This document shows positions 24,142 through 31,192 of a stretch of 64,000 bases of DNA, one piece after another. A program made the translations under genes and the position numbers. The stretch covers positions 48,243 through 112,242 of the forward strand of contig JBFWML010000001.1 in assembly GCA_050251635.1 (NCBI GenBank). Reading direction: 5' to 3'. How positions within the stretch are numbered: the first letter of the stretch is position 1; each line of letters starts with the position of its first letter. The stretch comes from JBFWML01 sp050251635 (GTDB lineage: Bacteria > Campylobacterota > Campylobacteria > Campylobacterales > SZUA-545). Below the pieces are notes generated by a model. It was not told the DNA's origin, ran no database searches, and worked only from the letters and a program-made list of their open reading frames with translations.

Positions 24142-26164
24142 CCTGCGCCTTGAGCGCCTTTTTCTGCGCCTTGGCCACCCGGTGCTCTTCCAGGGTTTTA
24201 AAGTGCGAGAGCGCCTTTTCCAGTTCGCCCGCGAGCGCGTGCAGATGTTCGCTGGCGGCGGCAATCTCTTCGACGCTGCGGGCGTTGGAGCCCGAAAGCT
24301 CGTTGATCGACTCGATCTGACGGATGACCGACTCGATCGCATCGGCCATGCGGATCGCCTCCTGAACGCTGCCGTCAACCGCCTGAGCGGTGCGCTCCAT
24401 CGCCTCGGCGGCGTCGTTGATCTTGCCTTCGGTGCGGCCGCTCTTTTCCGACAGCGCTCTAAAGCGGGCCATATTTTCGGCCATCGCGCCGGCCAGCTGG
24501 GAAACGGACCGGTTAATCACCGTGATGGTCGCATGGGTTTCGCCCAGACTCTTTTGGGTGCGCTCGGCCAGTTCGCGCACCCCTTCGGCCACCACCGCAA
24601 AACCGCGCCCGTGTTCGCCTGCCCGGGCCGCCTCGATCGCGGCATTGAGGGCGAGCAGATTGGTTTGATCGGCAATCTCCCCGATGGCATCCAGCACGAC
24701 GCGCACCTCGTCGGTGCTTTTCTGCACCCGCGTGATGCTCTCGGCAAGCGCCTCCTCCTGCGCGGCGCTTTCGTGAATATCGGACACCATCGCCAAAATA
24801 TCCCTGCGCGCCCCTTGAAGATTGGCGTTGGCCCCAAAGAGCGCGTCGCGGCTCTGTCCGAGCCCCTCTTTGGAGGCGTGGGTGAGGGTTTTGATCTCCA
24901 GACTTTGGCGGGTGGTTTCGCGCACGATGCGCGCCTCCTCTTCGCTGCGCTTTCCAATCTCAAAGCTGGTGGCGCTCAACTGCGCCGCCACCGACGCGGT
25001 ATCGCTGGAGGCGGCGCGCACCTGCGAAATGGTTTTGGATAACGCCTCGACGCTTTTTTTCATGGCCGAAAGCATCCGGCCCGTTTCGTCGGCGGACTTG
25101 GACTTGACCTTGACGGTAAAATCCCCCTCGGCAATGGCCCCGAGCGCATGAACGGCGGTTTTAAGCGGCCGGGTAAAGAGCCCGACAATCAGCCAGCTAA
25201 CCGCCGCGCCGATGATCAGCGCCGCCAAAACGCCGATCCAGATAAGCAGTTTCGCCTGCGCGATATCCCTATCGACGCCGTTTGAGAGCGCAAAGAGCGT
25301 TGCAACCGCCGCGCCGGAAGCCGTCTGCGCCGTCTGCGCAACGCGATCGTTGAGCGCAATCATTTGCCCATAGTTTGCCCGCCAGTGCGCGAAAATAGAC
25401 TCATAGGCCGCAAGGCTTTGCTCAAGCGCCCCGTAACGCTCCAAAAGCGCCTCGCGGTCGAAGGAGTCCTGCGCAAATCCCCTCAAACGCTCCACCCCCG
25501 GCCGGAAGCTTTGGCTCAAGATCCGATCGGCGGCCTCAAGGGAGCCGGCGTAGTGGCTTTGGGTGAAGTTTTTCAGTTCGCCGCGGTGCTGCAAAAAGAG
25601 CTGAACCAAAGCCGTCTGCCGTTCGCGCAGATTGTCCAGCCGGGTCAGTTCCGCCTGCGCCGTGCCCTGCAGCGTGAGCATCATCACCCGCGCGGGGGAG
25701 ACGCGCTGCTCAAACGCCCCAAGGGCCGCCTCCAGCCGATCGTCCGCCGTTTGCAGCTCCCGCTCCAGACGCACGCTCAACTGCGCCGCCCCTTGATACG
25801 CCTGCAGGGACTCTTCGAGATTCTGCAAAGAGCGGTGGGCGGCCCCGATCGCCTCAAACCGCGCGCCAAAGAGCCCGATCGCGGCCTGCGCGTCGCTTGC
25901 CGCCTGGACTCTCTGCGCCTGCGCCGCCTCCAGACGGCTTTCGTTACCCTCGCTTAAGTAGGCGGCGCTTTGGCGGGCCATCTCCTGCGAAGCGGCGCTC
26001 AAACCCCCAAGCCGCACCGTGCCCGACGCCGTACCGGCCACACCGCTTAAAGAAAAGTGCCCCACCGCGCCCACCAGCAGCGTAAAGAGCAGCACCACCC
26101 CAAAGCTCGACCCCAGCTTGACCCATAACGGCAAATCTTTTAACCGCCCGATGAACGTCTGCAT
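24104..26164 (-). CDS. Methyl-accepting chemotaxis protein with large periplasmic sensor
   Basis: 686 residues. Helix 1 is near 15-38 (VKLGSSFGVVLLFTLLVGAVG), a helical periplasmic domain of about 260 residues follows, helix 2 lies near 300-325 (LLIWIGVLAALIIGAAVSWLIVGLF), then HAMP and a cytoplasmic signalling domain with the hairpin tip IADQTNLLALNAAIEAARAGEHGRG. Immediately after the tip the usual VVADEVRKLAERTQ reads VVAEGVRELAERTQ, so the Glu normally found before Val-Arg is Gly. That residue lies at the kinase-contact face in well-studied receptors, so coupling to CheA/CheW may differ. The ATG follows GAGGGTGTT. Confidence 0.93.
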   Translation of the reverse strand: MQTFIGRLKDLPLWVKLGSSFGVVLLFTLLVGAVGHFSLSGVAGTASGTVRLGGLSAASQEMARQSAAYLSEGNESRLEAAQAQRVQAASDAQAAIGLFGARFEAIGAAHRSLQNLEESLQAYQGAAQLSVRLERELQTADDRLEAALGAFEQRVSPARVMMLTLQGTAQAELTRLDNLRERQTALVQLFLQHRGELKNFTQSHYAGSLEAADRILSQSFRPGVERLRGFAQDSFDREALLERYGALEQSLAAYESIFAHWRANYGQMIALNDRVAQTAQTASGAAVATLFALSNGVDRDIAQAKLLIWIGVLAALIIGAAVSWLIVGLFTRPLKTAVHALGAIAEGDFTVKVKSKSADETGRMLSAMKKSVEALSKTISQVRAASSDTASVAAQLSATSFEIGKRSEEEARIVRETTRQSLEIKTLTHASKEGLGQSRDALFGANANLQGARRDILAMVSDIHESAAQEEALAESITRVQKSTDEVRVVLDAIGEIADQTNLLALNAAIEAARAGEHGRGFAVVAEGVRELAERTQKSLGETHATITVINRSVSQLAGAMAENMARFRALSEKSGRTEGKINDAAEAMERTAQAVDGSVQEAIRMADAIESVIRQIESINELSGSNARSVEEIAAASEHLHALAGELEKALSHFKTLEEHRVAKAQKKALKAQANGYADGGTKRG

Positions 26165-26279
26165 AACACCCTCTTTTCAAAAGCGGCGAAGGGTGTCAGA
26201 AAATTGCAACGATTTCATAACGATAAGCCAGTAAAATACGCGGCATAAACACAGGTAATGATGAAGCCAAAGGAAGTTC

Positions 26280-27500
26280 GTGAGCATTAAGGGTAAAAAC
26301 ATTCTTGTCGGCGTAATAATTGTGGTCGCGGTAGCGGTTGTGATTCTTTTTACCAACCTCAGGCTGATCGGCACGGAGGAGAGCTTTGTCGCTGCGGGAA
26401 ATCTGGCGGCGGCGGCGGACACGAAGGCAACGCGCTGGGCGTTGAGCGTGCTGATTTTCGGGGCGGCGGCCTTTGTGGTGGCATCGTTGTGGATTATCGC
26501 CCGCAGCACGCTTAGACCCATGGGGGCGCTCACGGCGCTGGCGGCGGACCTGGCGGCGGGCGGCGGGGATTTGACCCGGCGGCTGAATCTGCAAACCCGC
26601 GATGAGATCAGCGAGGCTTCGGGGCATATCGACCGCTTTATCGGCACGATCGAAACCGTTGTGCGCGAAGCCAAAGCCGCCGCAAACGACAACGCTAAGC
26701 TGAGCCGGGAGGTTAGCCGGACCGTGGCCGACATCGGCCGGCGCATCGGCGAAGAGGCGGCTCTGATGCAAAAGGCCACCGCCTCGACCCAGCAGATCCG
26801 AAAGATTGTGGAGACCTCCTTGCAGGAGTCGGAGGAGACGCGCGCGCAGGTGGAATCCGCCCATCAAATGCTCGATAACGCCAAATCGGGCCTTAGCCGT
26901 ATGCGCACGCTGGTGGCTCAAAGCGCCGATCGTCAAAACGGCCTAGCCGATCGGCTCAACCACCTCTCCAGCGACGCGCAGCAAGCCCGGCAGATTCTGA
27001 CCGTGATCAGCGAAATTGCCGATCAAACCAATCTGCTCGCCCTCAATGCCGCGATCGAGGCGGCCCGGGCAGGGGAACACGGACGCGGTTTTGCCGTGGT
27101 GGCGGACGAAGTGCGCAAACTGGCCGAGCGCACCCAAAAGAGCCTGACCGAAATCAACGCCTCGCTGGGAACCATCCTGCAGGAGGTCGGGGATGTGAGC
27201 GAACAGATGAACGGCGGCGCGCGGGAGGTCGAGGCGCTGGTGGACGAATCGGCGGCGGCCCTTGAGGCGATCGAACGGACCGGGACCGTGATGCAAAACA
27301 CCGTCGAAACGGTTTGCGACTTTGTGCGCGACTCCCAGGGCGTTTCCCAAAAGACCGATCAGATCGCCCAACTGGTCGAACAGGCCACCGCCCTCTCGCT
27401 GGCCAACGCCGACGGGATCAAGCAAACCGTCAACGCCGCCGATCGGCTGCAAAACGTGGGCGAACAGCTCAGCGCGAAGCTTTCGCGGTTCAAGGCTTAA
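26280..27500 (+). CDS. Short methyl-accepting chemotaxis protein with minimal periplasmic loop
   Basis: 406 residues from a GTG start preceded by AAAGGAAG. Two membrane helices (about residues 7-27 and 58-80) are separated by a loop of only ~30 residues, too small for a classical ligand-binding domain. HAMP follows (STLRPMGALTALAADLAAGGGDLTRRLNLQTRDEI), then a signalling domain with the conserved tip IADQTNLLALNAAIEAARAGEHGRGFAVVADEVRKLAERTQ-type sequence, here canonical. It probably senses a membrane or internal signal (energy, redox or pH), or a partner. It is divergent from the larger receptor with a 115-bp gap. Confidence 0.92.
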   Translation: MSIKGKNILVGVIIVVAVAVVILFTNLRLIGTEESFVAAGNLAAAADTKATRWALSVLIFGAAAFVVASLWIIARSTLRPMGALTALAADLAAGGGDLTRRLNLQTRDEISEASGHIDRFIGTIETVVREAKAAANDNAKLSREVSRTVADIGRRIGEEAALMQKATASTQQIRKIVETSLQESEETRAQVESAHQMLDNAKSGLSRMRTLVAQSADRQNGLADRLNHLSSDAQQARQILTVISEIADQTNLLALNAAIEAARAGEHGRGFAVVADEVRKLAERTQKSLTEINASLGTILQEVGDVSEQMNGGAREVEALVDESAAALEAIERTGTVMQNTVETVCDFVRDSQGVSQKTDQIAQLVEQATALSLANADGIKQTVNAADRLQNVGEQLSAKLSRFKA

Positions 27501-27550
27501 CATTCACTTAACAGTAGCTTAATACAAACTTAACTCAAGGGTTCTACACT
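27496..27550 (+). promoter_or_regulatory. Copper-receptor promoter with four 11-bp-phased direct repeats
   Basis: CTTAA recurs at 27496, 27507, 27518 and 27529, exactly 11 bp apart. The four units are CTTAACATTCA, CTTAACAGTAG, CTTAATACAAA and CTTAACTCAAG. From the end of the last heptamer to a -10-like TACACT (27545-27550) is 9 bp. Tandem heptamers with 11-bp period covering the -35 position are the arrangement bound by OmpR/PhoB-family activators. The first unit overlaps the stop codon of the chemoreceptor gene. Confidence 0.65.
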
Positions 27551-27578
27551 TCGTCCGACTGCTTTTTGAAGGACTTAG

Positions 27579-29543
27579 ATGCAACGGACTTTTGCGCTTT
27601 CGGTGGCTTTGGCCACCACCCTCTTTGCGACCGACTCCCTTGAACCCGTGACCGTCACCGCCTCTGGCGAAACCCTGCCGGGCAATCTGGCTCTGGAGCT
27701 GGCCAAGGACGAACCCGGCGTGGATATGCGCCGCACCACCGGCAAACCCCAAGAGATTACCATTCATGGCCTGGGCGGCGAAGATCTCTCCGTCACCGGC
27801 GAAGGGGCCGCCACCCACGGCGCCTGCCCCAACCGGATGGACCCGCCTCTGGCTCATATGAATACCGCAAAAATCGACGGTTACGAAATCACCAAAGGCC
27901 CCTACAACGTGCGCCAAATCGGCGTTCTCGGCGGCAGCGCCGAAGTGCGGTTCAAGCCCGTTCCCGCCCAGACGGTTTTTGAAGCCGAGGCGGGCGCGGC
28001 CAGTTACGATCGGCGCGATCTGTCGATCTACGGCGGCGGCGGCAACGGCACCTTCGGCATTGCCGCCGGGGTTCAGCGGAACGAATCGGGCGTTTATAAA
28101 GACGGCGACGGCAACTACGCCACCAATGACGCAACACCTGCCTACAAAGCGGGCATCGAAGACGAAAAAGCCTACGACAAACAGGGCGTTTTTGTGCAGG
28201 CGGGCTTTAAAGCCGGCGGCGTAAAAACCGCAGTCGAATACGACACCATCACCACCGATCACGCCCTTTTCCCCAACCGCCCCATGGACGAAACCCAAAC
28301 CGATACCACCCAAACGGCCTTGACGATCGAGGGGGTTGAAGGCGCATTGGAAGGCTTGAAACTCAAAGCCTATCAAAACAACGTCGAACACGTGATGGAT
28401 AACTACACCTTCCGCACCACCGCCGATGCGATGAAAACCGATGCCAAGGGCACAAGCACCGTTTCCGGTCTTCGCCTCTCAAAGAGTTTTGAACGAAACG
28501 GCAGGGGTTTTGAAGTAGGTCTTGAGCAGATGACCCGCGCATGGGAAATCGGCCGCTACGCCGCGCTGACCGGCGCGCTCAAATCCAACGGCCAGATGAT
28601 TGATGCCCAAACGACATTGCTGGGTCTTTACGCCGTGGCCGAAATTCCCATGAAACAAGATTGCAAGCTGGAAGTCGGGTTACGCGCCGATAGCGTGGAG
28701 ATCAAAGACAGCAACCCCAACGGCACCAATATGATCGAAGCGATCGGCAACAGCTACACCGACAGCATCGACGATACGCTGGTGGCCGCCTATATCAAAC
28801 GCACGCAAACCTTCCAAAACGGCTGGAACTTTGTAGCCGGCCTGGGCACCGCCCAGCGGCCTTTGGCCCCCAACGAAGCCTATATCCAGCAGGCAAACGG
28901 CATGGGCACAATGCCCAGCGGCGTACAGGGCAACCCCGATCTTAAAAGCCCCTCCAACACCCAGATCGACCTAGGCGGCGACTTCAAGGGCGAAGCGCTC
29001 AGCTTCAAGGGCAATGTTTACTACGCCCTGCTCAAAGATTATGTCTATGAGACCAAGGTCAACACCAGCAACAAAACCTACACCAATATTGATGCCACCA
29101 TGATGGGTTTGGATGTTTCCGCCCGTTACCGCATCAGCAACGAACTGAGCCTGAAGGCCATGGTCGCTTGGCAGCAGGCCGAAAAGGACAAGGCGGATAA
29201 CGGCTCGAAAGATCTCGCGGGCATTCCCCCCTTGCGCGGCGGACTGCACGCGCTTTACGAAGCGGCCGGCTGGAAAGCCTCTTTAGAGCTGGAAGCTTCG
29301 GCTAAAGACAGCGATATCGACGAAAACCTGGGCGAAGTGGAGATGAAAAGCTACAGCGTGGTCAATCTGCGCGGCGAGATGACTGTGGCCAAGGGAGTCA
29401 CTCTTCTGGCCGGCGTCGAGAATCTGTTTGACAAGGCCTATGCGCAATACAACGCCTACAGCCCCGATCCCATCAACGGCGCGGTCAGCGTCCTGCCCGA
29501 ACCGGGCCGAACGCTATACGCTTCGGTGAAATACCGCTACTAA
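27579..29543 (+). CDS. TonB-dependent outer-membrane receptor, OprC/NosA-like (copper)
   Basis: 654 residues. A signal peptide (MQRTFALSVALATTLFA) is followed by a TonB box (EPVTVTA, about residues 22-28), a plug domain and a 22-strand type barrel ending in YASVKYRY. In the plug, CPNRMDPP gives Cys83-xxx-Met87, and in the barrel EHVMDN gives His271-x-Met273. A CxxxM plus HxM pair is the copper site described for OprC, and NosA-type receptors share the NRMDPP segment, so copper import is a specific prediction. The ATG is preceded by GAAGGACTTAG. It may supply copper to nitrous-oxide reductase or cytochrome oxidase; no such gene lies here. Confidence 0.88.
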   Translation: MQRTFALSVALATTLFATDSLEPVTVTASGETLPGNLALELAKDEPGVDMRRTTGKPQEITIHGLGGEDLSVTGEGAATHGACPNRMDPPLAHMNTAKIDGYEITKGPYNVRQIGVLGGSAEVRFKPVPAQTVFEAEAGAASYDRRDLSIYGGGGNGTFGIAAGVQRNESGVYKDGDGNYATNDATPAYKAGIEDEKAYDKQGVFVQAGFKAGGVKTAVEYDTITTDHALFPNRPMDETQTDTTQTALTIEGVEGALEGLKLKAYQNNVEHVMDNYTFRTTADAMKTDAKGTSTVSGLRLSKSFERNGRGFEVGLEQMTRAWEIGRYAALTGALKSNGQMIDAQTTLLGLYAVAEIPMKQDCKLEVGLRADSVEIKDSNPNGTNMIEAIGNSYTDSIDDTLVAAYIKRTQTFQNGWNFVAGLGTAQRPLAPNEAYIQQANGMGTMPSGVQGNPDLKSPSNTQIDLGGDFKGEALSFKGNVYYALLKDYVYETKVNTSNKTYTNIDATMMGLDVSARYRISNELSLKAMVAWQQAEKDKADNGSKDLAGIPPLRGGLHALYEAAGWKASLELEASAKDSDIDENLGEVEMKSYSVVNLRGEMTVAKGVTLLAGVENLFDKAYAQYNAYSPDPINGAVSVLPEPGRTLYASVKYRY

Positions 29544-29544
29544 G

Positions 29545-30225
29545 TTAGCTGGAAATCCGCTCTCCGGCCTGGATCGCATCGACCAGCTGGCAGAGCGGAT
29601 CATCCAGATTGTTGCACGGCGCATCCACCCCGGCGGCACTCACGGGCGCTTTGGCGTAGTTTTCGCTCACAAAGGCCCAATTGACCAAACTCCAAAAACT
29701 CTCCACATACTTAGGCCGCGCGTTGCGGTAATCAATGTAATAGGCGTGTTCCCACACATCGCAGGTCAAAAGCGGCGTGCGGCCGTGGCGCACGGGGGTA
29801 TCGGCATTGCCGGTCGCTTCGATCAACAGCTTGCCGCCGCGATCGCGGCTTAACCACGCCCAGCCGGAACCGAACTGCTGGGTTGCCGCCTTGGAAAACT
29901 GCTCTTTAAAGCTCTCGATCGAACCAAAAGCGCTTTCGATCGCCGCTTTGAGTTCCGCCGAAGGCTCGCTCTTTTTGGGGCTCAGGCAGTGCCAATAAAA
30001 GGTGTGGTTAAACACCTGCGCGGCGTTGTTAAAGAGTCCGCCCTCGGCGGTGCGGATAATCTCGCCCAAACTCTTGCTTTCGTTGGGGGTGCCCGCAATC
30101 AGGTTGTTGAGGTTGGTCACGTAGGTTTGGTGGTGCTTGCCGTGGTGGTATTCGAGCGTTTCGGCGGAAATCACCGGCTCGAGGGCGGTTTTATCGTAGG
30201 GAAGTTTAGGCAGTTCAAAGGCCAT
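29545..30225 (-). CDS. sodB: Iron/manganese superoxide dismutase (Fe type)
   Basis: 226 residues, cytoplasmic (no signal peptide). Metal ligands are visible: His27 in LEYHHGKHHQTYV, the second His in AQVFNHTFYWHCL, and Asp/His in TCDVWEHAYYIDYRN. The residues following (QFGSGWAWLSRD) with Gln on the TQQFGSGWAWL segment suit an iron enzyme. It disproportionates superoxide. The C-terminus has an extra tail of about 30 residues (VDAPCNNLDDPLCQLVDAI) with two cysteines that is not part of the standard fold. The ATG is preceded by AAAGGAGTCCGAC, and a TATAGT -10-like element lies about 35 bp upstream. Confidence 0.95.
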   Translation of the reverse strand: MAFELPKLPYDKTALEPVISAETLEYHHGKHHQTYVTNLNNLIAGTPNESKSLGEIIRTAEGGLFNNAAQVFNHTFYWHCLSPKKSEPSAELKAAIESAFGSIESFKEQFSKAATQQFGSGWAWLSRDRGGKLLIEATGNADTPVRHGRTPLLTCDVWEHAYYIDYRNARPKYVESFWSLVNWAFVSENYAKAPVSAAGVDAPCNNLDDPLCQLVDAIQAGERISS

Positions 30226-30264
30226 GTCGGACTCCTTTAATTAAGTCCAAACACTATAACAAAT

Positions 30265-30591
30265 TTACAAGGTAATGTTCTCGATCAGCTCCATTTCATT
30301 ACCGCGCACCACCAGCGCGTCGATACAGAAGGGATCGTTGGACCGTTTGGCCTGCAACCACTGCTGCGCGGTCTGAATGACCCGGCGGATTTTGGCCGGG
30401 GTAAAGGCGTAGATGGGGTCAAAACTTTCACCGGATTTAACCTCCACAAAATGAATCACCCCCTCTTTGCGGGCCACAATATCCAGCTCCCCGCCCTTTC
30501 TAAGCCAGTTGCGATCGAGAATTTCGTAGCCCTGCGCCGCCAGCCACTGCGCCGCTTCGGCCTCGGCGGCAAAACCTTTACTCCGGCTCAT
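30265..30591 (-). CDS. YraN family endonuclease-like protein (UPF0102)
   Basis: 108 residues with the PD-(D/E)xK-like core of YraN proteins: an N-terminal G-x-x-A-E-A-A helix, GYEILDRNWLRKGGELDIVARKEGVIHFVEVKSG with Glu/Asp, then E-x-K. The family is widely conserved and sometimes linked to recombination or competence, but its role is not settled. It lies just upstream of sodB in the same direction, with a 39-bp gap holding the sodB promoter elements. Confidence 0.9.
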   Translation of the reverse strand: MSRSKGFAAEAEAAQWLAAQGYEILDRNWLRKGGELDIVARKEGVIHFVEVKSGESFDPIYAFTPAKIRRVIQTAQQWLQAKRSNDPFCIDALVVRGNEMELIENITL

Positions 30592-30615
30592 TTCAAAATC
30601 CGTTGCATCATCGGG

Positions 30616-30918
30616 CTAGATTCCGCTAAAAAGCAGATCGATCGCGGCGATAATCCGGTCCCGATCGGACAGGGCCGAACCCACGGGCGCGCCAAGCGCG
30701 GCGGCCGGAATGGCGGCGAGCAGATGGGTTAAAAGAATAAACGGCGCGCCGTTAATCATAATCTGCGGATTAAGCGTTTTGATATTTTGACCGAGCCGAT
30801 CGGGCGAAACCAACGGCGCTACGGCGCGGGTCGAGAGGCTTGAGAGCAGATCATCTTGCAGGTCAATCAGATACTCAACACCGTTGCCTGTGTTTTTATA
30901 AATATCGAACTGGGCCAT
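30616..30918 (-). CDS. ccdB: CcdB family toxin (gyrase poison)
   Basis: 100 residues from ATG 30918. MAQFDIYKNTG, the DLQDDLLSSLSTRAVAPLVS segment and the LGAPVGSALSDRDRIIAAIDLLFSGI ending match CcdB. The last C-terminal residues that contact gyrase in the F-plasmid protein (Trp-Gly-Ile) are here Ser-Gly-Ile: the family pattern is kept except that the Trp is replaced, so toxicity may be reduced. Start and the stop of ccdA overlap as TAATG, the usual coupling in ccd modules. Confidence 0.9.
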   Translation of the reverse strand: MAQFDIYKNTGNGVEYLIDLQDDLLSSLSTRAVAPLVSPDRLGQNIKTLNPQIMINGAPFILLTHLLAAIPAAALGAPVGSALSDRDRIIAAIDLLFSGI

Positions 30919-31151
30919 TAAAAACTCCGCAGCCCGTCGCTCCACAGTCCATGATCGGCCATAAAGGCGTTTGCCGCCTCCAAGGCTTCACGGTTCTCAT
31001 CCAGCCAGGCTTGCCGCTCTTGGCTTTTGAGCTTGGCCTCTAAGCTCTCTTCCAGCATTTTGGAAAGGTTAATATTTTGAGCCTTCGCCCGCTTGAGCAG
31101 ATCGCTGCGAATGCTCAGATTCGCCGCCTGTTTTTTTGCCGTGTTTGCCAT
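30918..31151 (-). CDS. ccdA: CcdA family antitoxin
   Basis: 77 residues from ATG 31151 (GAGG ribosome site). The N-terminal segment AKKQAANLSIRSDLLKRAKAQNINLSKMLEESL is a ribbon-helix-helix DNA-binding domain; the C-terminal ENREALEAANAFMADHGLWSDGLRSF is the CcdB-binding tail with the typical NxxNAFMADHGLWSD...RxF motif. It precedes ccdB with a one-base overlap (TAATG) and should autorepress the operon. Together with ccdB it forms a chromosomal ccd module. Confidence 0.92.
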   Translation of the reverse strand: MANTAKKQAANLSIRSDLLKRAKAQNINLSKMLEESLEAKLKSQERQAWLDENREALEAANAFMADHGLWSDGLRSF

Positions 31152-31192
31152 GCTAAACCTCAATGCGCATTAGATGCGCATATCATACCCTA

